Assembly: GCF_009900715.1 (NCBI RefSeq) | Contig: NZ_JAAAJC010000004.1 | Location: 1 to 64,000 of the forward strand | Length of the DNA stretch: 64,000 nt | Origin: Halococcus salsus | Lineage (GTDB): Archaea; Halobacteriota; Halobacteria; Halobacteriales; Halococcaceae | Direction of reading: 5' to 3' | In this document: piece after piece, positions 1-8,830 of the stretch | How positions within the stretch are numbered: position 1 is the first letter of the stretch | Layout of the letters: the number at the start of each line of letters is the position of its first letter | Position numbers and translations under genes: made by a program | The notes under the pieces: model-generated | What the model was told of the DNA's origin: nothing | Database searches by the model: none | The model's input: the letters and a program-made list of their open reading frames with translations, nothing else

Positions 1-1
1 T

Positions 2-1786
2 GCCATCGTCGCGGAGTCGACGGCGGGTCACTTCGAGGTACGGAACACGCGTATCGGGGTCGACCCCGACGGGGTTCGGGCCGTACTGGGCAAGGAGCCC
101 GACGGCGGCGCGTACGAACCGCCGGCCGAGCCCCACTCGGCCGTCTTCGAGGACGTGAGCATCACCGGCGATGCCGGCGGCAACGAGGCGATCAGGCTCG
201 TCGGCCGCCCGGATTCCGTCGTCGATGGCTGTCGTTTCAAACAGGAGGGAGGGAACCGCGACGGGGTCGTCCTCGTCGACTCGCCTGATACGGCCATCAG
301 CGACACGGTCTTCGACGTCACCGGGACCCCGGTCACACGGGAGAACTCGCCGGGCGTCGACGACTTCACCGTCGAGGACATCTCATCGGTCGATGCGCCC
401 TCGGAGGGGACGGGTTCGGACGACACGGACTCCAGCGACGACGCCGGCGGGACGGGGTCGGAACCCGGGCTCCGCTGGAGTTCCTCCGGCGAGCTGACGA
501 TCGAGGCACCGGGGGACGGCGGGGCGTCGTATCTGCTCACCGTCGGCGACAACCTCGAACCGAGCACCGACAACGGCGCGACGATCGACGACACGGACGA
601 CGTTTCGCGGAACACGGCCATGGGACAGGTGGGCGACGGCGGCATCGACTCGTACACGTTCGACGGCGGCATCCTCGCGTTCGAGATGGACGGCGACGCG
701 GCGCTCACGCTCAACGGCCAGGAGATAACCGCCGACCAGCTGCCGGACAACACCATCACGATCGCGAGCGACGGGGGCCCGAGTTCGTACCGTCTCGCGG
801 TGAGCGTCGCGCTCGGCAAGAGCGACGCGATGAACGCGACCGTCGACGACAACGACGACCTCTCGGGCTCCCACGCGACGGGCCAGGTCGACGGCGGCGG
901 GCGGGACAGTTACGGTTTCTCCGGCGAGATCACCGGTTTCGACCTCGATGGGAACGCGACGGTCTACCGGAACGGCGAGGAGGTCGACCCCGACGACCTC
1001 CCGACCGAGACGCTCTCGATCACGAGCGTCGGCGGGTCGACGTCGTATCGGTTCACGGTCGGCGACGACGTCGAGCGAACCACGACGAACGGCGCGACCG
1101 TGGACGACAACGACGTCGTCGACGGGAAGACCGTCACCGGGCAGGTCGGCGGTGGCGGTCGTGACAGCTACTCGATCTCGGGTGGGATCGTCTCGTTCGA
1201 GATGGACGGCGACGCGCTGGTCTACCTCAACGACCGGGAGATGGAGGCCGGCCAGTTCTCGAACAACACCATCACGATCGCGAGCGACGGGGGCCCGAGT
1301 TCGTACCGTCTCGCGGCGAGCGTCGCGCTCGGCAAGAGCGACGCGATGAATGCGACCGTGGACGACAACGACGACCTCTCGGGTGCCCACGCGACGGGGC
1401 AGGTCGACGGCGGCGGCCGGGACAGTTACGGCTTCTCCGGCGAGATCACCGCCTTCAGCCAGGACGGCGACGCGTCGGTCTACCTCAACAGCGAGGAGGT
1501 CGACCCGGACTCGCTCCCCGACAACACCCTCACGGTTTCGAGCCAGGGTGGGCGATCCACCTACGAGTTCACCGTCGACGGCGACGTCGGGAAGACCACG
1601 ACGAACGGCGCGACCGTGGACGACAACGACACCATCTCCGGAAACACCGTCTCGGGCCAGGTCGGTGGCGGCGGCCGGGACAGCTACTCGATCTCGGGGA
1701 CGGTCTCTGCGTTCGACATCGACGGGGACGCCGCGCTCTACTTCAACGACGAGGAGGTCGCGCCCGGCGACGTCACGAACCGATAG
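2..1786 (+). CDS. Secreted beta-helix protein with five C-terminal tandem repeats (5' partial)
   Basis: The reading frame is open from base 2, so the gene begins outside the window; 594 residues are visible. The first ~120 residues have the short turn-strand rhythm of right-handed parallel beta-helix proteins (for example AIRLVGRPDSVVDGCRF). An acidic Ser/Asp/Gly linker follows at about residues 125-160, then five tandem repeats of about 86 residues with the recurring motifs ATVDDND, GQV-GGGRDSY and GDA-VYLN. Such proteins are usually surface-exposed or secreted, and repeats of this kind may form beta-sandwich domains for adhesion or polysaccharide binding; this role is inferred. No catalytic residues can be assigned because the N-terminal part is missing. 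It could instead be a polysaccharide lyase with carbohydrate-binding repeats. Confidence 0.75.
   Translation, partial: AIVAESTAGHFEVRNTRIGVDPDGVRAVLGKEPDGGAYEPPAEPHSAVFEDVSITGDAGGNEAIRLVGRPDSVVDGCRFKQEGGNRDGVVLVDSPDTAISDTVFDVTGTPVTRENSPGVDDFTVEDISSVDAPSEGTGSDDTDSSDDAGGTGSEPGLRWSSSGELTIEAPGDGGASYLLTVGDNLEPSTDNGATIDDTDDVSRNTAMGQVGDGGIDSYTFDGGILAFEMDGDAALTLNGQEITADQLPDNTITIASDGGPSSYRLAVSVALGKSDAMNATVDDNDDLSGSHATGQVDGGGRDSYGFSGEITGFDLDGNATVYRNGEEVDPDDLPTETLSITSVGGSTSYRFTVGDDVERTTTNGATVDDNDVVDGKTVTGQVGGGGRDSYSISGGIVSFEMDGDALVYLNDREMEAGQFSNNTITIASDGGPSSYRLAASVALGKSDAMNATVDDNDDLSGAHATGQVDGGGRDSYGFSGEITAFSQDGDASVYLNSEEVDPDSLPDNTLTVSSQGGRSTYEFTVDGDVGKTTTNGATVDDNDTISGNTVSGQVGGGGRDSYSISGTVSAFDIDGDAALYFNDEEVAPGDVTNR
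494..1783 (+). repeat. Five tandem in-frame repeats of about 258 bp
   Basis: Units begin at 494, 755, 1013, 1271 and 1529, giving spacings of 261, 258, 258 and 258 bp. Units 2 and 4 are nearly identical in DNA over about 185 bases (751-935 against 1267-1451, roughly eight differences, most of them silent). Units 3 and 5 also resemble each other more than their neighbours. The likely recent duplication unit is therefore a 516-bp (172-residue) pair. Confidence 0.85.
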
Positions 1787-1924
1787 TCGGGCGACGGGGT
1801 CGGCTACGAGAGGGGCGCACGAGACGTCGAAGCGTCCATCCTACTGATTCGACGCCCGCGTCTCTATACCACTCGATAGATTCGGGAGTCTAGGCTCAAC
1901 TACCGTCGGCCCGATACGCGACCA

Positions 1925-2245
1925 ATGTCGGAACGGGTTCTCGCCGACGGGGAGGAGGGCGAGCAGGGATCCACCGAGCGCTCCCTGTCGCGGGCGTACG
2001 CGAAACTCGTCGGGATGGCCGACCGTCGGGAGGAGATCCTCGGCCGGTTCCTCGAACGATATCGGCACAGCAGTCGTCTCTCGCCGGTCCGAACCCTCGC
2101 GTTCTGGTCGGCGATCGTGCTCCCCTGCATCTATCTCCCGCTGTTCGCGACCGGACTGTCGAGCGGGGCGAAACGCCACGCGTTCGTCATCCTCCTCGCG
2201 CTGAACTACCTCGCCTTCCTCGCGGGCTACGACCACCGCCCGTGA
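1925..2245 (+). CDS. Small two-helix membrane protein, unknown function
   Basis: The 106-residue product has a charged N-terminal half (about residues 1-55, rich in Arg and Glu) and two hydrophobic segments near residues 58-78 and 85-102. Both ends are probably cytoplasmic. I do not recognise the family. It lies 44 bases before the sulfite-oxidase-like gene on the same strand, but an A/T-rich stretch just before that gene (tctataact) suggests a separate promoter, so shared function is not implied. Confidence 0.6.
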   Translation: MSERVLADGEEGEQGSTERSLSRAYAKLVGMADRREEILGRFLERYRHSSRLSPVRTLAFWSAIVLPCIYLPLFATGLSSGAKRHAFVILLALNYLAFLAGYDHRP

Positions 2246-2289
2246 CCACGGCCAATCTATAACTGGCCGAGCCCCGAAGTCGCCTCACA

Positions 2290-3543
2290 ATGGCTATCGA
2301 GAGCCCACGGGAACGCCGTCACGAGGAGATCGAACGGATCGTCGAGGCGAAGGGTGCCGTGACGCCGACGCGCGACGAGGCCGACAAGTACACCGTCGTG
2401 GGGGCGGCCCACAGGCGAACCTTCGCGGACTGGCTCACGCCCATCGGGGCCCACTTCGTCTGTCACCGAAACGATATCCCGGCGGCCGACGCCGATTCGT
2501 GGACCGTCGCGCTCACGGGCGACGCCGAGGGGAGCCTCACGATGGCCGACCTCCGGGACTATCCGACGGTGGCGGTCGCCCACACGATGGAGTGTGCCGG
2601 CAACGGTCGTGGCCAGCACGACCCCGAAACGGGAAGCGTCCAGTGGGGGTTCGAGGCCGCGGGGACCGCGGTCTGGACCGGGGTCCCAGTGAGTTCGGTG
2701 CTCCGCGACCACGGCATCGACGCGGCCGACGGTCGCTGGCTGACCGCCGTCGGGGGCGACCCGTCCGACGCCGAGGACATCTTCGCCCGGTCGATCCCGC
2801 TCTCGAAGGCGCTCGACGACTGTCTCCTCGCCACCGAAATGAACGGCCAGCCCCTCCCGCGCGAACACGGCTTCCCGGTTCGGCTGATCGTTCCGGGCTG
2901 GTACGGCGTCAACAACGTGAAGTGGGTCGACGAGCTCCGGGTGATGGAGACGATGGTCCACGAGGACTCGCTCGACCGGCCGGGGAAACACGATTTCTGG
3001 CAGCAGGTCTCCTACCGGATCCATCCCGAGGGCGCCGATCCCGCCGTCAACGACACCGTCGAGACGACCGACACGTGGGAGCAGATCGAGGGCGCGGTCG
3101 ACCACCCCTACACGTTCGACACCAACGTGATGTCCGTCATCGGCCTCCCGGACGGCGAGGCTCCCGTCACGCCTCGGGACGACGGCACGGTCGAGGTTCG
3201 CGGGGTGGCGTGGGCCGGCGACGACCGCGTCGAGCGCGTGGAGCTGTCGACCGACGGCGGCGAGACCTGGGCGGACGCGGAGCTGTTCGGGCCCGACTAC
3301 GCGGGCGCGTGGCGGCTGTTCCGGTACGACTGGCCCGCCGACGCCGGCCGGCACACGCTCTGTTCGCGCGCGACCGACGAGCGCGGCCGCCGCCAACCCG
3401 CACGGATCAGCGGTCCGGAAGAGTGGCGGGACGCGCTCGACGACGACGCGTACCCGTGGAACCAGGGCGGGTTCGCGGCGAACGCCTTCGAGCCGAACGC
3501 GGTCACGGTCGAGGTCGAGAGCGGTCCCACCTCGACCGAGTAG
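2290..3543 (+). CDS. Sulfite oxidase-like molybdopterin oxidoreductase
   Basis: The 417-residue protein matches the sulfite oxidase/nitrate reductase (SUOX) fold: a Moco-binding domain at about residues 30-260 and a C-terminal dimerisation domain at 270-400 of immunoglobulin type (VELSTDGGETWADAEL, followed by WR-FRYDWPADAGRHTL). Cys102 in HTMECAGNGRG is the expected molybdenum ligand. There is no heme b5 domain and no Tat signal at the N-terminus, so it should be cytoplasmic. Its substrate may be sulfite or another small oxo-anion or sulfoxide; this is not decidable here. The ATG at 2290 sits about 27 bases after an A/T-rich box, which suits a leaderless transcript. Confidence 0.88.
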   Translation: MAIESPRERRHEEIERIVEAKGAVTPTRDEADKYTVVGAAHRRTFADWLTPIGAHFVCHRNDIPAADADSWTVALTGDAEGSLTMADLRDYPTVAVAHTMECAGNGRGQHDPETGSVQWGFEAAGTAVWTGVPVSSVLRDHGIDAADGRWLTAVGGDPSDAEDIFARSIPLSKALDDCLLATEMNGQPLPREHGFPVRLIVPGWYGVNNVKWVDELRVMETMVHEDSLDRPGKHDFWQQVSYRIHPEGADPAVNDTVETTDTWEQIEGAVDHPYTFDTNVMSVIGLPDGEAPVTPRDDGTVEVRGVAWAGDDRVERVELSTDGGETWADAELFGPDYAGAWRLFRYDWPADAGRHTLCSRATDERGRRQPARISGPEEWRDALDDDAYPWNQGGFAANAFEPNAVTVEVESGPTSTE

Positions 3544-3568
3544 CCCTCCGCTCCGGAACGACCCGGCG

Positions 3569-4741
3569 CTACGCCTCCGTCACCGCCGGCAATCGGCCAG
3601 TCGCGCCGAGCAGGGCGAGACCGACGACGACGCCCGCGAGAACGACTGCGAGTCCCTGGAAGACGGCATCGTAGCCGATCCCGAGTTCGACGACCTCGCC
3701 GACGAACCAGCTCCCGAGCGCCTGGCTGAACATCATCCCGCCGCTGAACGTGGCGTAGGCCCCGCCGCGGTGTTCATCGGGGAGCGCGGAGAGCAGGAAG
3801 GCGTCCGCCGCCGGGAACATGCTGTGGATCACGTAGCCGATGACGGCGCTCAGCACGACGATCCCCGCGAGCCCGTTCGTGACCGTGAGGAGGAGTAGAC
3901 AGCCGACGAAGGCGACGATCACCCCGAGGATGTACGGCGCGACGCGCACCCGGTCGACGATGGTGCCGCTGAGCCAGAAGGCGGGCACGCCGGCGGCGAA
4001 CATCACGGTGAGGAGGGTGCGCGAGAAGCCGGGCGAGAAGCCGCGGGCGGTTTCGAGGTACGACGGATAGAAGTTGAACAGCCCCTGCCAGACGAAGCTC
4101 GCCGCCCCGAACGTCACGACCCCGACGACGATCAGTCGCCACTCGGCGACGACCGCCCCCCGGAAGTTCCGATCGACGCCGCTGGCCGCCGGGAACTCGA
4201 CGCGTTTCGCGACCCGATAGAAGACGGCGGTCGTGACGAGCGCCACGACCGCGACCGCGACGAAGACCACGCGCCAGGAGACCGTCAGCGCGAGCGTGAC
4301 GAGCGGCGCGGCGAGCACCGCCGCGACCTGGCTCGCGGTGCCGTGGATCCCGAGCCGGCGGCCGACCTCGCTGACGTAGAGTTCGCTGAGCAGTGGGTTC
4401 GCGGCAACGAAGTACGCGCCCGTCGCCGTCCCCAGCAGGAAGGCCCCGGCCCCGAGGGTGAGAACGGAGTTCGCGAGCGCCGCGACGACCGACGCGCCGG
4501 TCAGCATCGCGCCCGAGAGCAGCACGACGTGGTGGCGCGGCAGGACCGTCAGGAGGTAGCCGACGGGGATCCGCGGCAGCGCGCTCCCGGCCCAGACGAG
4601 GGTCACGACCAGCCCGACGGTTCCGGGCCCGATCGCGAAGGCCTGCTGGAGCGGTTCGACCAGCGGCGCGTAGACGACGCGAACCAGATTGACCAGGAAC
4701 GCCATCGAGCACAACGACGTGAAGAGCCTGGCCTTGGACAC
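3569..4741 (-). CDS. Major facilitator superfamily transporter
   Basis: A polytopic protein of about 390 residues with 11-12 hydrophobic segments, Gly/Pro-rich helices and a cytoplasmic basic loop near the middle (VAKRVEF), as in 12-helix MFS carriers. I place the start at the GTG at 4741 (VSKARLFTSL), because the 23 residues upstream are Arg/Pro-rich and unlike a membrane protein. An ATG at 4810 is the alternative. Substrate unknown; the sugar-phosphate/organic-anion and drug-efflux branches look similar at this level. It ends 25 bases from the convergent molybdoenzyme gene. Confidence 0.82.
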   Translation of the reverse strand: MSKARLFTSLCSMAFLVNLVRVVYAPLVEPLQQAFAIGPGTVGLVVTLVWAGSALPRIPVGYLLTVLPRHHVVLLSGAMLTGASVVAALANSVLTLGAGAFLLGTATGAYFVAANPLLSELYVSEVGRRLGIHGTASQVAAVLAAPLVTLALTVSWRVVFVAVAVVALVTTAVFYRVAKRVEFPAASGVDRNFRGAVVAEWRLIVVGVVTFGAASFVWQGLFNFYPSYLETARGFSPGFSRTLLTVMFAAGVPAFWLSGTIVDRVRVAPYILGVIVAFVGCLLLLTVTNGLAGIVVLSAVIGYVIHSMFPAADAFLLSALPDEHRGGAYATFSGGMMFSQALGSWFVGEVVELGIGYDAVFQGLAVVLAGVVVGLALLGATGRLPAVTEA

Positions 4742-4856
4742 TGCTCGACCCGACGTCGTGACGGGGTTCAACCCTTCCGGAACGCGACGGACACCACAGG
4801 ACCGCACCACCGACTCCGTCGACGATCGCCCGACTCGGCTCGGGCGAGGGGCACCG

Positions 4857-6101
4857 TCATCGACCGGCTGCCGAGAGCGCGACGACGCGGCCGTCGCCGT
4901 ACATCACGTAGATCTCGTCGACTCCGTCGCCGTCGGTGTCCGCGATCCGAGGGTGTTCCCAGATCGGGACGTTCCGCTCGTAGGTCCCGCGCACCGAACC
5001 GTCCGCCGGGTCGACGACCGAGACGGCCCCGCCGTTCGTCACCGCGACGAGCTCCGGGTTTCCGTCGCCATCGACGTCGCCCATGCTCGGCGGTGGTACG
5101 ACCTGGATGTCCCCGGTATCGAGCGTCGTGGTCCACTCGGTCGCGCCGGTGGCCGCGTCGAGGCTCCGGAGCTTGCCGTCGCGTGCGACCGCGTACACCT
5201 CCGGTCGGCCGTCGTCGTCCCCGTCCCCGAACGCGTGAACCGCCGCGAAGTCGCCGAGGTCTCGCTGCCACTCGACACGACCGGTGCGTCCGTCGACGGT
5301 GACCACCTGTCCCGTCACCGTTCCGACGACGACCTCGACCGCCGGGTCCGCGTCGGTCTGCCCGGTGACCATCCACGTGATGGTTCCGTCCGACGGCGGG
5401 GACCGACGCCAGGCGACCGTGCCGTCGGGCTCGAAGACGACCAGCGCCTTGGCACCGAACCCGACCGCGAGCTCACGGGTGCCATCGCCCGTGAAGTCGG
5501 CGAGCGCCGGCTGGGCGTTGACGTAGCCGGGAACGGTGCGTCGCCACACCGTCGTCCCGTTCGCGTCTCGTACGACGACCGTTCCGCTCGTGTCGACACC
5601 GATGACCTCCTCGTCCTCGTCGCCAGTGAAGTCCGCCACGATAGGCTGGGTGTAGCCGTAGGACGCGAGGGGATAGCTGAAGCGTTGGCGACCGGTGAGC
5701 GCATCGAACCCGTGTATCAGGTTCTCGGTCGTCTCGGCAAGCACTTCCTCGGTCCCGTCCCCGTCCAGGTCGGCGATCGCGGGGTCGGCGACCGAGTGAA
5801 TCGTACAGTTCGTCGCGGGCACCTGGTAGTTCCAGAGCCTCGCGCCCGTCGTCGCGTTGAGCGCGACGAGCGCACATTGCGCCGAGCTGTAGTTCCCACT
5901 GATGGGGGCGTAGACGACCGGGTGGCCGTCGACCCGTCCCGCCGTCGGTGCGTGGTGGTTGCCCAGCACGGGTCGCTCGGTGTCGCTGACCCACAGCGTC
6001 CGGAGTTCGCCCCCGCCCGTCCCTATCGTGACGCCGTACGCCACGACGCCACCGAGCGCTATCGCCACGACGACGAGCACGACCGTAGTCCTCCTCCGCA
6101 T
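4857..6101 (-). CDS. Membrane-anchored FG-GAP/PQQ-type beta-propeller protein (copy 3)
   Basis: The 414-residue protein starts with a basic tip and a single hydrophobic helix (residues 5-22), so the body should lie outside the cell. The body is a run of about seven blades containing calcium-loop motifs of the D-DGDG--E type (ADLDGDGTEE, GDVDGDGNPE, ADTDGDGVDE), mixed with PQQ-like blade ends (GRVEWQRDLG). Residues 48-50 (NHH), Cys76 and Cys99 are conserved in both neighbouring paralogues and may form a metal site and a disulfide. It is the last of three tandem copies on this strand, 41 bases after copy 2. Function unknown; FG-GAP propellers usually mediate adhesion or protein contacts. Confidence 0.8.
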   Translation of the reverse strand: MRRRTTVVLVVVAIALGGVVAYGVTIGTGGGELRTLWVSDTERPVLGNHHAPTAGRVDGHPVVYAPISGNYSSAQCALVALNATTGARLWNYQVPATNCTIHSVADPAIADLDGDGTEEVLAETTENLIHGFDALTGRQRFSYPLASYGYTQPIVADFTGDEDEEVIGVDTSGTVVVRDANGTTVWRRTVPGYVNAQPALADFTGDGTRELAVGFGAKALVVFEPDGTVAWRRSPPSDGTITWMVTGQTDADPAVEVVVGTVTGQVVTVDGRTGRVEWQRDLGDFAAVHAFGDGDDDGRPEVYAVARDGKLRSLDAATGATEWTTTLDTGDIQVVPPPSMGDVDGDGNPELVAVTNGGAVSVVDPADGSVRGTYERNVPIWEHPRIADTDGDGVDEIYVMYGDGRVVALSAAGR

Positions 6102-6142
6102 TCCGTTCGGTGCACGACGGGGCAGGTGCTAAGCCATGTGGT

Positions 6143-7390
6143 TCACGTCTCGATAGCGGCCGCCGGACGGCCACGCGACGAGTCGTACGAGAGCGCGACG
6201 ACCCGCCCGTCGCCGTACATCACGAGGACCTCGTCGGTCCCATCACCATCGAGGTCGACGAGCGTCGGATGCGTCCAGACGGCGACGTCGCGTTCGTAGG
6301 ACGCGAGGCGGTTCCCGTTCGCCGGGTCACGGACCGAGACGGCCCCGCCGTTCGTCACGGTCACGAGTTCCGACTCACCGTCGCCGTCGAGGTCCCCGAG
6401 TGCCGGCGGCGGGGTGACCGAATCCTCCGTCGAGAGACCCGCGTGCCACTCGACCTCGCCGGTCCGCGCCGAGAGCGCGTCGAGGTTGCCGTCGCCGGTC
6501 GTGACGTAGAGTTCTTTCGACCCGTCCCCGTCGCCGTCGCCGAGCGCGTGGATCGCGGGTCGGTTGTTCGAGGTGTTCCAGCGCCACTCCGTCGCCCCGG
6601 TCGCCCCGTCGAGCGCCGCCACACCGTCTCCGGTGGCGACGAACAGCGTCTGCGCCCCGTCGACCGACCCGCTCGCCGCGAAGGCGGCGTAGACCGAGCG
6701 CTCCCAGACGACGCTCCCGTTCGGTTCGTAGAGCGTGACGTTCCCCGGCGCGCTGACGGCGACCTCCGGACCGCCGTCACCGTCGAAGTCCGCCCTCCTC
6801 GTGTCGGCGGTCACGCCGGCCGCGACCCGGTCCCGCCACGCGACGGTTCCGTTCGGCCGCACCGCGAACACCGAGCCGTTGAAGTCCGCGACGACCGCTC
6901 TACGGGCCGGTTCGGCGAGGACCGCGGGCGCGCTGTAGCCGAACGAGGTGAGGTCGAAGCGGAGGGTTTCGGTCCCATCGTTCACGTCGTAGCCGTAGAG
7001 CACGTTCTCGGTCGTGGGAACGAGCACGTCCGGTTCACCGTCGCCGTCGAGATCCGCGATCGTCGGGTCGCCGATACCGTGAGTGGCACACGACCGGTTC
7101 CGGATGGTCCGCTCCCACTCGACCGTCCCAGTACCATCGAGCATGACGAGCGCGCACTTCGCACCGGACGAACCGCCGACCGAACTCACTGGGGCGGCGA
7201 TTATCGTCCGATTGTTGGTCCGGACCGCGGCCACGGAGTGGTGGTTGACCTGGTTCGGCCGCGGGGTGTCGCTCACCCACTCCTCGGTGAGCGTCCCACC
7301 GGACGCCGTAACCGTATCGTAGCCGACCACCGCCGCCCCGGCGAGCGCGGCGACGACGACGGCCACGACCAGCCCGGTCCGCACCTGCAT
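6143..7390 (-). CDS. Membrane-anchored FG-GAP/PQQ-type beta-propeller protein (copy 2)
   Basis: The 415-residue paralogue has the same plan: an N-terminal helix at residues 6-24, NHH at 49-51, Cys79 and Cys101, then repeated Asp-rich loops (IADLDGDGEPD, GDGDGDGSKE, VDLDGDGTDE) in a propeller-like series. The C-terminal segment VMYGDGRVVALSYDS is shared almost unchanged with copy 1. The 63-base gap to copy 1 contains no obvious strong promoter, so co-transcription is possible. No catalytic motif is visible. Confidence 0.8.
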   Translation of the reverse strand: MQVRTGLVVAVVVAALAGAAVVGYDTVTASGGTLTEEWVSDTPRPNQVNHHSVAAVRTNNRTIIAAPVSSVGGSSGAKCALVMLDGTGTVEWERTIRNRSCATHGIGDPTIADLDGDGEPDVLVPTTENVLYGYDVNDGTETLRFDLTSFGYSAPAVLAEPARRAVVADFNGSVFAVRPNGTVAWRDRVAAGVTADTRRADFDGDGGPEVAVSAPGNVTLYEPNGSVVWERSVYAAFAASGSVDGAQTLFVATGDGVAALDGATGATEWRWNTSNNRPAIHALGDGDGDGSKELYVTTGDGNLDALSARTGEVEWHAGLSTEDSVTPPPALGDLDGDGESELVTVTNGGAVSVRDPANGNRLASYERDVAVWTHPTLVDLDGDGTDEVLVMYGDGRVVALSYDSSRGRPAAAIET

Positions 7391-7453
7391 ACCCGCTCCT
7401 GTCCTCGTGCCCGAATAAGGTCTCGCGTTGGTCCCCCCGATTCGAGACCCGTA

Positions 7454-8716
7454 CTACGAGTCGTACGAGAGCGCGACCACCCGGGCGTCGTCGTAGATCA
7501 CGAATATCTCGTCGTCGCCGTCGCCGTCAAAGTCAGCCACCCGCGGGAAGGTGTTGATCGGGACGTCACGCTCGTAGGAGTCGACCGTCTCGCCGTTCGC
7601 CGGGTCGATCACGAGGACGCGGCCGGCGGCGGTCACAGCGACGAGTTCGGGGTCGCCGTCGCCGTCGAGGTCGCCGAGGCTCGGCGGCGGCATCACCCGC
7701 GCGTCCGTCTCGGCCGTGAGTCTGGTTCGCCAGTCGAGGCTCCCGTTCGCGGCGTCGAGGCTCCGGAGCACGCCGTCCCGCGCGACCACGTAGACCTCCG
7801 TTCGACCGTCGCCATCGCCGTCGCCCATCACACGGACCGACGCCCCCTGCGCACTGAAATTCCGCCGCCACTCGACCGACCCGTTCGCGCCGTCGAGCGT
7901 GACCACCTCACCGAAGAAGGTCGCGAAGGTGAGTTCGAGCGGGGCGTCGTCGTCGGCCTGCCCGGTCGTCATCCACTTCGTGGCGCTCGCGTTCGGGATC
8001 GCTTGCCGCCACGCCACACTCCCATCTCGTTCGAGGACGATCGCCTCACCGCCGAGCTGTCCGATGGCGATCTCCGGATCGCCGTCGCCGTCGACGTCGG
8101 CGATCACTGGCTGGCGGACGCGGGCGTCGCCGAACGACCGCTGCCACGCGATGCTGCCGTCGTCCGCGAACGTGAACACGCCGCCACCGAGGTCGACGAC
8201 GACCGTCTCGTTGCCCGCTCCCGGGAGGAGGTCGCCGACGAGGGGTTTCGAGTAGCCGTACGACGAGAGGTCGCGACGGAACTCGACGCTCCCGTTTCGG
8301 AGGTCGTAGGCGACGACCTCCTCGGCGCTCGTCGCGGCGATCACTTCCGTCTCGCCGTCGCCGTCGAAGTCGGCGATCGTCGGGTCCGAAATCGAGTGGA
8401 TCGTACACTCCTCGGCGGCGATGGTTCGGTTCCAGCGCTCGGTGCCGTCGCCGTCGAGCGTGGTCAGTCGACACGTCGTCCCCCGCCGGCTGTTGATCGG
8501 CACCACGACGAACGACTCGCCGTCGACGAACGCCGCCGCCGGTGTGTGGTGATTGGATTCGAGGACCGCCGGTGGGGTGCTCACCCACCGCTCGGAGAGG
8601 GTTCCGTTGTCGGCGCTCCGGCCGGTGGGGTCGCCGGTGTCGGTCAGTCCGACGACCGCCGCACCGACCAGCCCGACCAGAACGACGGCCACCACCAGCG
8701 CGGTCCGGGGACGCAT
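7454..8716 (-). CDS. Membrane-anchored FG-GAP/PQQ-type beta-propeller protein (copy 1)
   Basis: The first transcribed of the three paralogues, 420 residues, with an anchor helix at residues 6-24 (MRPRTALVVAVVL), NHH at 55-57, Cys82, Cys104, and Asp-rich loops from residue 116 (ADFDGDGETE) to near the C-terminus (ADFDGDGDDE). The predicted topology is one helix in the membrane and a large calcium-binding propeller outside. It starts 114 bases from the divergent membrane-protein gene at 8831, with an A/T-rich stretch between (atcagttacctttttgtg), so both transcripts may start there. Confidence 0.8.
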   Translation of the reverse strand: MRPRTALVVAVVLVGLVGAAVVGLTDTGDPTGRSADNGTLSERWVSTPPAVLESNHHTPAAAFVDGESFVVVPINSRRGTTCRLTTLDGDGTERWNRTIAAEECTIHSISDPTIADFDGDGETEVIAATSAEEVVAYDLRNGSVEFRRDLSSYGYSKPLVGDLLPGAGNETVVVDLGGGVFTFADDGSIAWQRSFGDARVRQPVIADVDGDGDPEIAIGQLGGEAIVLERDGSVAWRQAIPNASATKWMTTGQADDDAPLELTFATFFGEVVTLDGANGSVEWRRNFSAQGASVRVMGDGDGDGRTEVYVVARDGVLRSLDAANGSLDWRTRLTAETDARVMPPPSLGDLDGDGDPELVAVTAAGRVLVIDPANGETVDSYERDVPINTFPRVADFDGDGDDEIFVIYDDARVVALSYDS

Positions 8717-8830
8717 TGGTCGGGAGTATCAGCAGTCGATCATAAGCGCTCGGCTTGGCCGCCCGGATTCGAGGATCGGACCAATACACCAGATCAGTTA
8801 CCTTTTTGTGTCCGTCGCCGAAGCCGCGGT

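Noticed and set aside
383-1390. 335-codon frame on - opposite the repeat protein
   Set aside because: Mirror of the GAC/GTC-rich repeats; no motif, and the + frame has a coherent repeated protein sequence.
4689-6299. 536-codon + frame opposite the MFS and propeller genes
   Set aside because: Shadow frame rich in Arg, Asp and Val with no recognisable domain.
6110-8830. Very long open frame on + continuing from the membrane protein (up to 1366 codons)
   Set aside because: It is the complement of the three propeller genes, whose Asp/Gly-rich codons leave no stops; the encoded Arg/Asp/Val mixture has no fold, and a clear signal peptide starts at 8831.
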